From contig JAOTUY010000033.1 of NCBI GenBank assembly GCA_029863625.1, forward strand, positions 1 through 34,015: 34,015 nucleotides of DNA, read 5' to 3'. Position numbers and translations under genes: made by a program. Each line of letters starts with the position of its first letter. The stretch's first letter is position 1. Source of the stretch: Acidimicrobiia bacterium (GTDB taxonomy: Bacteria; Actinomycetota; Acidimicrobiia; Spongiisociales; UBA4744). Positions 7,368-15,491 of this stretch are shown here, piece after piece. The notes beneath the pieces were generated by a model. That model was not told where the DNA came from. It ran no database searches and saw only the letters and a program-made list of their open reading frames with translations.

Positions 7368-8999
7368 GTGATAGCCGCCGTACAGCAGAGCTTCGATGAC
7401 ATGGGGGCACCGTTGAGCGAAGTCCCCTTCTGCGTCCTCGATCTCGAAACGACCGGCGGCTCCCCTGCCGACTGTTCGATTACCGAGATCGGTGCGGTGA
7501 AGTATGTGGGCGGCGAAGAGACCGGATCTTTTCAGACGCTGGTCAATCCCGGTGCGCCAATCCCTCCGTACATCACCATCCTCACCGGGATCACTCAATC
7601 GATGGTGATCGAAGCGCCCAGGATCGAAGAGGTGCTCCCGGCGTTCCTGGAATTCATCAGCGACGCGGTGATCGTTGGTCACAACGTCCGGTTCGACCTG
7701 TCATTCCTCAACACCGATTCGATACGGCTTGGCTACGGACGGTTGCCGAACCGATCGGTTGATACCTATGCCCTTGCCCGCCGGCTCATCCGAAACGAGA
7801 TCCGCAACCTGAAACTTCAGACTCTGGCCGCCTACTTCCGCTCTCCGACCGTTCCCACTCACCGGGCCCTCGAAGATGCGAAGGCGACGGCCTGGGTCTT
7901 GCACTCGTTGCTGGAGCGAGCCGGCACGCTTGGGGTTACCGCCCTCGAGGATCTCCTGCAATTGCCAACCGCGCGCGGCTCGGCTCACTACGAGAAGATC
8001 CGATTGGCGGACGCCCTCCCCCGTCGACCGGGCGTCTACCTGTTCAAGGACCGCGGGGGCGGTATCTTCTACATCGGGAAGGCCAAGAACCTGCGGACCC
8101 GGGTTCGCAGCTACTTCTACGGCGACACCCGACGGACGGTCTCTTCCATGCTGAAAGAACTCGACACGGTCGAGCACCGCGTGTGCTCTTCCGAACTCGA
8201 AGCAGAGGTCACTGAACTACGGCTCATCCATGCCCATCGCCCGCGCTACAACCGTCGGTCGAAGCCGCCTAAATCGTCACACTTCGTGAAACTGACCAGC
8301 GAGAAGTATCCGAGACTCTCCTTGGTGCGCACCCTACGAGAAGATGGGCTCGTTTACCTGGGCCCCTACCGCAGCCGCCGCAGTGCGGAACTCGTCATGA
8401 CCGCTCTCTGGGATGCGATACCCATCCGACGTTGTGCGGGCCGCCCGGGGACGCGGGGCAGCGAGTGCGGTTTTGCACAACTGGGGGTGGCCGCCTGTCC
8501 TTGCGACGGCTCGTTGACTGAATCTGAGTACCGGCCAACCGTCGAGCGACTCGTCGCCGGCGTCGAGCGGAACCCCCTCTTTCTCCTGGAGCCCCTCCAG
8601 CAGAAGATGACGGAGCTGGCCGTGCAGCAGCGCTTCGAGGAGGCCGGCTGGATACGCGATCGCTACCAGGCGCTGGCTCGTTCGCTCGAGCGCCGGCGAG
8701 CGTGGCAGACGTTGAATCGGGCCGGGATACTGTGGGCAGAGACCGCTGATGGGGAAGGAGCCCTCATCGAACAGGGCCGTTTGACGTTCGCCTGGTCGGG
8801 CGGCGATCGCCCGGCCTTCTATCCGCCAACGGGGGACCTCGACGCTCCCCCGGTGTCGGTCCCGCCCTCCGTCCAAGACGCCGAAGAGGCCCACCTGATC
8901 TGGCAATGGTTGATCCGCTCCGGAGCGGTGCTCCTCGAGTCGTCGCAGCCTCTCCACATGCCGGTTGCCCGAATCCCGGAGCTGCACTTAGCCGCATGA
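7368..8999 (+). CDS. DEDD-exonuclease / GIY-YIG (UvrC N-terminal-like) fusion nuclease
   Basis: 543 aa. Residues ~20-190 are a DnaQ-like 3'-5' exonuclease: FCVLDLETTGG (Exo I, D25/E27), VIVGHNVRFDLSFL (Exo II) and THRALEDAKAT (Exo III). From ~215 comes a GIY-YIG domain (RPGVYLFKDRGGGIFYIGKAKNLRTRVRSYF) with the distal Glu in CSSELEAEVTELRLI. A UVR-like helical segment follows near 400-440 (MTELAVQQRFEEAGWIRDRY). The RNase H-like second nuclease half of true UvrC is absent, so it resembles Cho-type or actinobacterial 'DEDD exonuclease' proteins thought to act in nucleotide excision or interstrand repair. The LexA box upstream fits a DNA-damage role. GTG start; the ATG at codon 12 is an alternative. 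Confidence 0.9.
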   Translation: MIAAVQQSFDDMGAPLSEVPFCVLDLETTGGSPADCSITEIGAVKYVGGEETGSFQTLVNPGAPIPPYITILTGITQSMVIEAPRIEEVLPAFLEFISDAVIVGHNVRFDLSFLNTDSIRLGYGRLPNRSVDTYALARRLIRNEIRNLKLQTLAAYFRSPTVPTHRALEDAKATAWVLHSLLERAGTLGVTALEDLLQLPTARGSAHYEKIRLADALPRRPGVYLFKDRGGGIFYIGKAKNLRTRVRSYFYGDTRRTVSSMLKELDTVEHRVCSSELEAEVTELRLIHAHRPRYNRRSKPPKSSHFVKLTSEKYPRLSLVRTLREDGLVYLGPYRSRRSAELVMTALWDAIPIRRCAGRPGTRGSECGFAQLGVAACPCDGSLTESEYRPTVERLVAGVERNPLFLLEPLQQKMTELAVQQRFEEAGWIRDRYQALARSLERRRAWQTLNRAGILWAETADGEGALIEQGRLTFAWSGGDRPAFYPPTGDLDAPPVSVPPSVQDAEEAHLIWQWLIRSGAVLLESSQPLHMPVARIPELHLAA

Positions 9000-9038
9000 G
9001 GGGCGGGATCTGATCGCTCGGACCCCCACCCGGCCCTC

Positions 9039-9044
9039 TACCAT
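9039..9044 (+). promoter_or_regulatory. Putative -10 box (TACCAT) for a leaderless AAA+ transcript
   Basis: TACCAT fits TAnnnT and is separated by six bases from the ATG at 9051. There is no Shine-Dalgarno in the short gap after the nuclease stop. No convincing -35 is present. Confidence 0.4.
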
Positions 9045-9050
9045 GCACAC

Positions 9051-11051
9051 ATGCGATTCACCGTTCGACCCGGAAAAGACCCGGTGGCCGGGGCCGACCG
9101 CACCCTGCTGGCCGCCATGGGTATGCCGGGCGGCGGCATCATTTCGGTCGGGACGTCCCACGTGCTCGTCCGCCCTCGTGAGACTTCCGAGCCGACCGCC
9201 TTACTGCTCGGCCCGCAAGCTTTGGCCAATGCCGGACTCACCCCCGGACAGGGAGTCGACGCTAAGCGTGCAATCCTGCCGACTGCCCGCCGGGTTGTCA
9301 TCGCGGGCGACCAACTGCCTCTCGAGGTACGCACCCTGGTCCACGGGTTGCAGGGAAGGCCGGTCAGCGCGGGCGACCAGATGACGGTTGACAGCGCGTA
9401 CGGCGACGGGGGCGGCGAACCCGTCGAGATACGGATTGCCCAGGTCGATCCGGATCCGGCCGCAACAGTCGGTATGGCAACGAGCTTCCTGAGCGAGGCC
9501 GAAGAAGAGCGCGCCCCGCGCACCACTCCTGACATATCACCACCCATCTCACCGGGCCGACCCGGGGCGCCCACTACCACCGAGGCACTCCTGGCCGGAT
9601 TGGAAACCGAACTGGAGATGCTGACCGGTTGGTTTTCGCTCCTGACCTCTCCACAAGACCTTCCATCGGCGTGGGGTCTGCCGCACGTTGCCGGGGTGAT
9701 CGTCGAAGGGCCGGTCGGGTGCGGGAAGTCGGAATTGATTGCCGCCGCCGCGGAGATAGCCAATGCCCGTGTGCATGAAGTCTCGCTCGATCTTGTGTTC
9801 AAACCGGAGCGACTCCTTGACCTGCTGGAAAAAGCCAAGAACACCTCGACCCCGGCGGTGGTGTTCGTCGACCGGCTCGAGGCCGTGGCCGGGGAAGAGG
9901 GCCTTGCTCCCTTCCGAACGCAGGTGAGCGCCATCCTCCGCTGGTTCCTCGACGCGGTCGCCGATCAACAAGGTCTGGCCTGCGTCCTGGGGGTTGCTTC
10001 GGTTGGCCATCTGGATGACACCATTACCCATTCGCCTCTGCTGCCTCGCACCCTCAGCATCCCTCCTCCCGATCTCAACCGTCGACGGTTGCTCTTTGAC
10101 GCAGCGCTGTCGAGAGTCCCCGCCGAAGAACTCGATTTCGATCGATTGGCTGCACGTTCGGCAGGTTTTTCAGGGGCGGACATTGTCGCTTCGGTCGTCC
10201 ACGCGTCGGCGGTTGTCGCCCGCACCAAGGGCAGGGTGACCACGGAGCTGATGATCGACGCGCTCGAAGGAACGTCACCTTCGCTTGGGTCGGTGCCGAT
10301 GGGAGATATCCCGTCCTACGGATTCGAGCGAGTGGCCAACCTGACCGAGGTCAAGCAAAGGCTGACCGAAGCCGTCATCTGGCCCATTACCGAGCCTGAG
10401 CGCTTCGCCCGGATGGGTATCGAGCCGCCGCGGGGGATTCTGCTCTACGGTCCACCCGGTACCGGCAAGACCTTCGTTACCCGGGCGCTCGCCCATGAGT
10501 CGGGAGCAGCCTTCTTCTCCATCAAGGGCGCCGAACTTCTTGACAAGTTCGTTGGTGAGTCGGAGCGGGGCGTGAGAGAGATTTTTGCCCGGGCCCGGGC
10601 CGCGGCCCCATCGATCCTGTTCTTCGATGAAGTCGACGCCCTTGCTCCGATCCGGGGACGTTCATCGACCTCGGTAACCGACTCGGTGGTGGCAGCTTTG
10701 TTGACCGAGATCGACGGAGTGGCCCAGCGCGGTGACGTGTCCGTGATCGGGGCAACCAACCGAATCGACCTGATCGACCCCGCCCTCCTGCGGGCCGGAC
10801 GCTTTGAGATCCATATCGAGCTTGGTCTGCCAAGCGTCGAAGGACGACGGGCCCTCCTCGCCCTTTCCAATGTTCCCTTTGCGGAGGGAGTCGACCTCGA
10901 TCAACTGGCTGAGAAGACCGAAGGTCTTTCGTTCGCCGATCTGTCTGGGATGCTCAGGGAAGCCGCCCTCACCGCCCTCCGCAACGATACGTCTGCCCTG
11001 ACGGTGGGCTGGGATGAGATCGAAAAGGCAATGCTGCGTTTCCGCCAGTGA
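9051..11051 (+). CDS. CDC48/VCP-like double AAA+ ATPase with degenerate D1
   Basis: 666 aa. The first ~150 residues look like a CDC48 N-domain substrate-binding region. D1 (about 200-410) has an intact Walker A (GPVGCGKS, ~222) but VVFVDRLEAV in place of the usual D-E Walker B, and its second region of homology lacks the paired arginine fingers. D2 (about 420-666) is canonical: YGPPGTGKT (~465), ILFFDEVDAL (~522), GATNRIDLIDPALLRAGRF (~575), plus pore loop and sensor features. Actinobacteria carry such VCP-like hexameric unfoldases, whose substrates are poorly known. ATP turnover is probably by D2 alone, D1 serving assembly. The start lacks a Shine-Dalgarno and has TACCAT upstream. Confidence 0.9.
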   Translation: MRFTVRPGKDPVAGADRTLLAAMGMPGGGIISVGTSHVLVRPRETSEPTALLLGPQALANAGLTPGQGVDAKRAILPTARRVVIAGDQLPLEVRTLVHGLQGRPVSAGDQMTVDSAYGDGGGEPVEIRIAQVDPDPAATVGMATSFLSEAEEERAPRTTPDISPPISPGRPGAPTTTEALLAGLETELEMLTGWFSLLTSPQDLPSAWGLPHVAGVIVEGPVGCGKSELIAAAAEIANARVHEVSLDLVFKPERLLDLLEKAKNTSTPAVVFVDRLEAVAGEEGLAPFRTQVSAILRWFLDAVADQQGLACVLGVASVGHLDDTITHSPLLPRTLSIPPPDLNRRRLLFDAALSRVPAEELDFDRLAARSAGFSGADIVASVVHASAVVARTKGRVTTELMIDALEGTSPSLGSVPMGDIPSYGFERVANLTEVKQRLTEAVIWPITEPERFARMGIEPPRGILLYGPPGTGKTFVTRALAHESGAAFFSIKGAELLDKFVGESERGVREIFARARAAAPSILFFDEVDALAPIRGRSSTSVTDSVVAALLTEIDGVAQRGDVSVIGATNRIDLIDPALLRAGRFEIHIELGLPSVEGRRALLALSNVPFAEGVDLDQLAEKTEGLSFADLSGMLREAALTALRNDTSALTVGWDEIEKAMLRFRQ

Positions 11052-11099
11052 TTCTTTGCCTTTCCTTCAAGACGCCTACCCGACCGACCGATACATGCG

Positions 11100-11399
11100 A
11101 TGATGCGCCGCACTCGAATAGCCACCGGAATCATCGCCACCGCGCTCGCCTTGACAGGCTGTGGCGTTTCCTATGACGCCCCCCTGCTTGCGTCCATTGA
11201 GGGGCGGTGGATGTGCGATGTGCAGCGTTACACCTTTGACGAGGTCGGCGACATTCAGGCGGAGCTTGACGCACGTCTAGCCGGCAACGGTGTCACTTCA
11301 GACCAATACCGGGCCTTCAAGGATGATCTGATCGACAGCCCGGAGCTTCGTGGGACGGTGGCCGTCGAGTTCACCAACTATTGCGACACCGGTTCTTAG
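11100..11399 (+). CDS. Small lipoprotein with WMCDVQR motif, copy 1 (unknown function)
   Basis: 99 aa. A lipoprotein signal peptide (MMRRTRIATGIIATALALTGC) has the lipobox LTGC with lipid-modified C21, so the mature ~78-residue domain should sit on the outer face of the membrane. The mature part has ASIEGRWMCDVQRYTFDEV and QYRAFKDDLIDSPELR, and ends in NYCDTGS. Two cysteines (C39 and C95) are conserved with copy 2 at 12330, suggesting a disulfide. I recognise no family. It is followed by a secreted two-domain protein, and the pair is repeated downstream. No clear Shine-Dalgarno; ATGATG offers two adjacent starts. Confidence 0.75.
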   Translation: MMRRTRIATGIIATALALTGCGVSYDAPLLASIEGRWMCDVQRYTFDEVGDIQAELDARLAGNGVTSDQYRAFKDDLIDSPELRGTVAVEFTNYCDTGS

Positions 11400-11451
11400 A
11401 AGACCACCGATGACCTCAAGTTTTCAGAGGTATGGGGCCGATAGCAAGTGT

Positions 11452-12249
11452 ATGCGCACCCGCATCATTCTCCTCCTGGCTGCACTCCTCATCGTGAGCA
11501 CCGCACTTCCAGCCGCGGCATCCCCCAAGCCCGACGTCGACCAAGACGTCGATCTAACGAACTACGAAACGGCAGCCATCGTTGCCGGGGATAGTGCCTG
11601 GATCGCGCTCAATTGGGTGGGAGGTGGCGGGGACGCGGAGAACTTCCAACTCGTGGTCAAGAAAACCGACCCCGGAGTTGAGGTCCGATATCCAGATAAC
11701 ACGGGCGCATACACCTCGCTGTGGGCCGACGACACGCTCAGCGACGGCGAATACGACTTCACCGCCGTAAGAATCACCGTCCCGTACGCAGCAGGCAGTG
11801 ACGTCAAGCTGCTCTTCGACCTCACCTACGAACATGCCGGCAAGCAGAAGACACGCAACTTCAATGTTCGCGTACCGGTGGTCCAATATGAAGGTGGCGA
11901 GGATCTCCAACAGGTCACGAGCTCGCTCGGAGAGGTGGCACTGGGTGAAAGCGCCTGGGTTGGAGTGTCATTTGCCGGCCTGGCGCCTCGTCTTGATGAC
12001 TTTCAGCTGACGGTAACGGATGCAGACGGGTTGCCGATCGTGTACCCGGGTGACGGGTCCTCAACCAGCCTCCACCACAACGCCCGCCTGGAGGACGGCG
12101 AGACCGATATCGCCCGGTTCAGGGTCGACGCCTACGATCTGCCGATCGGGACCTACACCATCACGATCAGAGCGACCTACCGCAAAGATGCCGCTACCGC
12201 GGAACTGCTCGGATCGGTCACGCTCGTGATCATCGAACCGGCCGCCTGA
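11452..12249 (+). CDS. Secreted two-domain beta-rich protein, copy 1 (unknown function)
   Basis: 265 aa. The Sec signal peptide MRTRIILLLAALLIVSTALPAAAS marks the start at 11452; an earlier in-frame start at 11350 would lie inside the lipoprotein gene. The mature protein has two tandem ~100-residue repeats (43-143 and 163-262). Each opens with G(D/E)SAWV...F.G, then F(Q)L.V...(V/I).YP.....TSL, then L.DGE.D....R..V, and ends in Y. The strand-turn pattern suggests Ig-like beta sandwiches. There are no cysteines in the mature part and no catalytic motif. It is clearly paralogous to the product at 12807, and the preceding lipoprotein is a natural partner candidate. Confidence 0.75.
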   Translation: MRTRIILLLAALLIVSTALPAAASPKPDVDQDVDLTNYETAAIVAGDSAWIALNWVGGGGDAENFQLVVKKTDPGVEVRYPDNTGAYTSLWADDTLSDGEYDFTAVRITVPYAAGSDVKLLFDLTYEHAGKQKTRNFNVRVPVVQYEGGEDLQQVTSSLGEVALGESAWVGVSFAGLAPRLDDFQLTVTDADGLPIVYPGDGSSTSLHHNARLEDGETDIARFRVDAYDLPIGTYTITIRATYRKDAATAELLGSVTLVIIEPAA

Positions 12250-12329
12250 TCCGGTCCCTTCCCTCAACAAACTCTCAGGGGCGCCCGTCGATGATCCGAT
12301 ACCTGGAACAGCGAAGCAGAGGCAATTGT

Positions 12330-12743
12330 GTGAAGAAACAGCTACCGACGTCGGTCTTCGCCATCGGGTTCCTGCTGCTTTCGGCATGCTCGCCAACCGG
12401 TCGGCCTGCCGGCCCGACGACGACGGTCGCTCAAGCCGCCCCAACCTCTACCACCGCGGTTTCGGGCCTGCAGCTGGCGGCCGAGCAGGTGCCGCCGCCG
12501 GCACTGGACCCCAGTCTCAGCGGCGACGACCTGTTGGTGGCCATCGAAGCCCGTTGGATGTGCGACGTACAGAGGTTCGCGTTTTCCGACCTGCCCGCCA
12601 TGAACGATGCACTCGACGAACGTCTTGCCTTCAGTCACCAGACCCGGACCGATTACGACGCCTTCAAGGTGGAGATGGAAGACCGGATCGACCTTCGCGA
12701 ACGGGTGCTGGCCGAATACGATGCCTACTGCGGCGAGGACTAG
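12330..12743 (+). CDS. Small lipoprotein with WMCDVQR motif, copy 2 (unknown function)
   Basis: 137 aa starting at a GTG with AGAGG seven bases upstream; the ATG at 12291 is a less likely start. Signal MKKQLPTSVFAIGFLLLSAC carries the lipobox LSAC. A Thr/Pro/Ala-rich linker of about 40 residues precedes the folded part, which repeats the copy 1 signature: LVAIEARWMCDVQRFAF...YDAFKVEMEDRIDLRERVLAEYDAYCGED. The RWMCDVQR core and the C-terminal Tyr-Cys are shared with copy 1, whereas the linker is new. Function unknown. Confidence 0.75.
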   Translation: MKKQLPTSVFAIGFLLLSACSPTGRPAGPTTTVAQAAPTSTTAVSGLQLAAEQVPPPALDPSLSGDDLLVAIEARWMCDVQRFAFSDLPAMNDALDERLAFSHQTRTDYDAFKVEMEDRIDLRERVLAEYDAYCGED

Positions 12744-12806
12744 TCCGTTGTTACGCCTGTTGATGGCAATCAAGGATTGCTATCGCTTGTGCCGATGACA
12801 TTGAGG

Positions 12807-13580
12807 ATGAAACATCGCATCCTCACCACAGCACTCGCCTCGTTGTTGCTGATCGGGACTGCCTCCCCGGCAATGGCGAAAGGGCCCCAGGCCAGTCTCA
12901 AGACCAAGAACACCGCCACCATCGTCGCCGGCGATGCCGCCTGGGTGGCGATCAACTGGCAGGGCAAGAGTGGCGAACTCACCAACTTCAAAGTGGTAGC
13001 CGAGGCGCCCGCCGGCGTCGAGGTCACCTACCCGGATAACACACCGGGATTCACCGGTCTCATGAATGGCCATGTGCTGTCTGACAAGGAAATGGATTTC
13101 ACGGCGCTGAACGTCTCCGTGCCGTACAGCCGGACCAGCAAGTTCAAAATGAAGCTGTTGGTCAGCTACACGGTGGACGGTACTGATGTAGCAGACAGTT
13201 TCGACGTGACGGTTCCGGTGGCGACGTACACGGCAAATCAGGATCTGGCCCAGATGACCGATTCGGCCAGTTCGATTCCGGGCAGCGAATCAACGTGGGT
13301 GGAAGTCGACTTCACCGGTCTAGCCCCGACGGTCGACGCCTTTGATCTGGTGGTCTCCGATTCTGCCGGGTTGAATGTGTCCTACCCAGAGCCGAAATCG
13401 TCGACCAGTCTCCGCCACGACGCCGTTCTCGAGGACAACGAAACCGATTTTGCAGCCTTCCGGGTGGACACGGCGGGTGTCACACCCGGCATATACACCC
13501 TCGGTCTGACAGTTACGTACACGAAGGCCGGTGTCACCAAGACCCGCACCGGCACTGTTACGTTCAACGTAACCGAATAG
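12807..13580 (+). CDS. Secreted two-domain beta-rich protein, copy 2 (unknown function)
   Basis: 257 aa from the ATG at 12807 (MKHRILTTALASLLLIGTAS PAMA signal peptide); ATG 12795 and TTG 12777 are in-frame alternatives. It aligns along its whole length with the product at 11452: TATIVAGDAAWVAINW, VEVTYPDNT, LSDKEMDFTALNVSVPY in repeat 1, and STWVEVDFTGLAPTVDAFDLVV, SSTSLRHDAVLEDNETDFAAFRVD in repeat 2. It is shorter at the N-terminus and likewise free of mature cysteines. A strong hairpin terminator follows 13 bases after the stop, so the four-gene block probably ends here. Confidence 0.75.
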   Translation: MKHRILTTALASLLLIGTASPAMAKGPQASLKTKNTATIVAGDAAWVAINWQGKSGELTNFKVVAEAPAGVEVTYPDNTPGFTGLMNGHVLSDKEMDFTALNVSVPYSRTSKFKMKLLVSYTVDGTDVADSFDVTVPVATYTANQDLAQMTDSASSIPGSESTWVEVDFTGLAPTVDAFDLVVSDSAGLNVSYPEPKSSTSLRHDAVLEDNETDFAAFRVDTAGVTPGIYTLGLTVTYTKAGVTKTRTGTVTFNVTE

Positions 13581-13593
13581 GGCTAGATGTGAC

Positions 13594-13625
13594 CGAAAGA
13601 TCCCGGGCCGTCCCGGGATCTTTCG
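13594..13625 (+). terminator. Strong hairpin, 14-bp perfect stem
   Basis: CGAAAGATCCCGGG, loop CCGT, then the exact complement at 13612-13625. It lies just after the secreted-protein stop. No T-tract follows, as is common in high-GC actinobacteria. Confidence 0.8.
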
Positions 13626-13691
13626 CGGAGCGAGACGCTGAGCGTTCCTCGTCCTCAGATGGGAGCGTACGAAGTACGAAATACCAGGTAC

Positions 13692-13713
13692 GCCGACGAC
13701 CGAGCTCGTCGGC
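13692..13713 (-). terminator. Hairpin at the end of glgC
   Basis: GCCGACGA at 13692-13699 pairs with TCGTCGGC at 13706-13713 around a six-base loop. It touches the glgC stop codon, so it likely terminates the minus-strand transcript. Confidence 0.55.
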
Positions 13714-14945
13714 TATGCGAGCTTGTCGCCCTTGCCGATCACGATGATGCCGTCGTCGGACACCGTGTATCGCTCTCGATCGAGGTCGAGGTCGACGCCG
13801 ATCTGAAACCCTGGAGGTACGACGACCCCCTTGTCGATGATGGCTCTCCTCACCACTGCGTTCCGTCCGATGTGGACACCGTCGAAGAGCACCGAGTCCT
13901 CGACCGAAGCGTACGAATGTAGCCGCACCTCCGGTGAGATGATCGACCGTCGCACCGAGGCGCCTGAGACGATCGCCCCGGCCGACACCAACGATTCGAC
14001 CGCAAACCCGCGCCTCCCCTCATGGTCGTGCACGAACTTGGCAGGTGGGTAGGGGAATGAAGACGTGAGGATCGGCCATTCCTCGTTGTACAGGTCGAAG
14101 ATCGGATCGACCGTCACCAGGTCCATGGACGCCTGGAAGTACGCATCGAGGGTTCCCACATCGCGCCAGTAGCCGAATTCCTGTTCAGTCTGCCCGGGAA
14201 CCGCGTTGTCGTTGAAGTCGTACACCCGGGCCCCGCCCTGCTCGACAAACATCGGGACGATGCTGCCGCCCATATCGTGCCGGGAATCCTCATCGAGCGA
14301 GTCTGCAATAACGGCCTCTCGCAGGGCTTCGGTGGTGAAGATGTAATTCCCCATCGATGCAAAGGCGAAATCTGGATTGCCGGGCATGGATGGAGGTTGG
14401 GCAGGCTTCTCGAGGAATGATCTGATCTTGCCGTCGGCGCCTGCGTCGATGATGCCGAAATCGCTTGAATCGCCAATGGGAACCTGGATCCCGGCCACAG
14501 TGGCCGCGGCACCGCTCTCGATGTGCCGGTCGAGCATCTGGCTCGGATCCATGCGGTAGATGTGATCGGCCCCAAAGACAATCACATAGTCCGGTTCCTC
14601 GTCTCCGATCAGGTTCAAGTTCTGGAAAATGGCGTCTGCCGAGCCGGAGAACCAGTGCGGGCCGCGCCGCATCTGGGCAGGCACCGGCGCGACGTAGTAG
14701 CCGAGAATCGGAGATAGGCGCCAGGTCTGAGCCAGATGCGTGTCGAGACTGTGGCTCTTGTACTGGGTGAGCACCACGATCCGGCGGAACCCCCCATTCA
14801 CCAAATTGGATAGCACGAAGTCAATCAGCCGGTACTGGCCACCAAAAGGGACGGCCGGTTTGGCCCGATCGCGAGTCAAGGGAAAGAGTCGCTTCCCCTC
14901 GCCACCGGCCAGAACCATGGCGAGCACATGTCGTCGCGGAGCCAT
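13713..14945 (-). CDS. glgC: Glucose-1-phosphate adenylyltransferase (ADP-glucose pyrophosphorylase)
   Basis: 410 aa, full length. The nucleotidyltransferase N-terminus carries [26 protein letters not shown] and [32 protein letters not shown] and FLEKPA are the usual substrate-binding elements. The C-terminal ~110 residues form a left-handed beta-helix ([37 protein letters not shown]). It makes ADP-glucose from glucose-1-phosphate and ATP, the committed step of glycogen and related alpha-glucan synthesis. No other glycogen gene is in the window. TAGGTT lies eight bases before the ATG on the minus strand and no Shine-Dalgarno is obvious. Confidence 0.97.
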   Translation of the reverse strand: MAPRRHVLAMVLAGGEGKRLFPLTRDRAKPAVPFGGQYRLIDFVLSNLVNGGFRRIVVLTQYKSHSLDTHLAQTWRLSPILGYYVAPVPAQMRRGPHWFSGSADAIFQNLNLIGDEEPDYVIVFGADHIYRMDPSQMLDRHIESGAAATVAGIQVPIGDSSDFGIIDAGADGKIRSFLEKPAQPPSMPGNPDFAFASMGNYIFTTEALREAVIADSLDEDSRHDMGGSIVPMFVEQGGARVYDFNDNAVPGQTEQEFGYWRDVGTLDAYFQASMDLVTVDPIFDLYNEEWPILTSSFPYPPAKFVHDHEGRRGFAVESLVSAGAIVSGASVRRSIISPEVRLHSYASVEDSVLFDGVHIGRNAVVRRAIIDKGVVVPPGFQIGVDLDLDRERYTVSDDGIIVIGKGDKLA

Positions 14946-14996
14946 AGATACTCAACCTACTCGGTAGCCTTTGCCCCGTCCTACGATGCGAGACGA

Positions 14997-15491
14997 ATGC
15001 CGACCCGACGCCCGATAGCCGCGCTCGCCGTGCTGCTCGTCTTCCTGACAAGTTGCACGGCCCAACAATCTCAGACTGTCGGGCCGCCGCTTCCCGACAC
15101 GAACGCCGCTGAGGTCGTTGCCCTGCTCGAAGCATCATCCCAACCAGTGGTCATCAATGTTTGGGCCTCGTGGTGCATCCCGTGCCGGTCGGAGGCTCCC
15201 CTGATCGAACGTGCCAACGAGCAGTTCGGCGACGACATCCGGTTTATCGGGATCAACGTCGCCGACACCCAGAGTGGCGCGCGGCAGTTCATCGCCGAGT
15301 TCGGCCTCTCTTTTGAGAACCTCTTTGACGCCCCCAGGACCGTTCCAGCGGCGCTGGGTGGCTCGGGAGTTCCTGTCACGTTCTTCTTTGCGCCGGGCGG
15401 TTCACTGGTCCACTACCAGCCGGGCGTGATCGACGAGCGGACACTGGCGCTGCAGATCGACGAGTTACTCAAACGGCACGAAGACAGCTGA
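14997..15491 (+). CDS. TlpA/ResA-like thioredoxin-fold lipoprotein
   Basis: 164 aa. Lipoprotein signal MPTRRPIAALAVLLVFLTSC (lipobox LTSC) places it outside the membrane. The thioredoxin fold shows VVINVWASWCIPCRSEAPLIE with the redox WCxxC pair, followed by RFIGINVADTQSGARQFIAEFG and the cis-Pro region GSGVPVTFFFAPGG. It is probably a thiol-disulfide reductant for exported proteins; the ccm cluster nearby makes cytochrome c apoprotein reduction plausible but unproven. The stop overlaps the start of the Lgt-like gene (TGATG). The start at 14997 is chosen because it gives the signal peptide. Confidence 0.85.
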   Translation: MPTRRPIAALAVLLVFLTSCTAQQSQTVGPPLPDTNAAEVVALLEASSQPVVINVWASWCIPCRSEAPLIERANEQFGDDIRFIGINVADTQSGARQFIAEFGLSFENLFDAPRTVPAALGGSGVPVTFFFAPGGSLVHYQPGVIDERTLALQIDELLKRHEDS

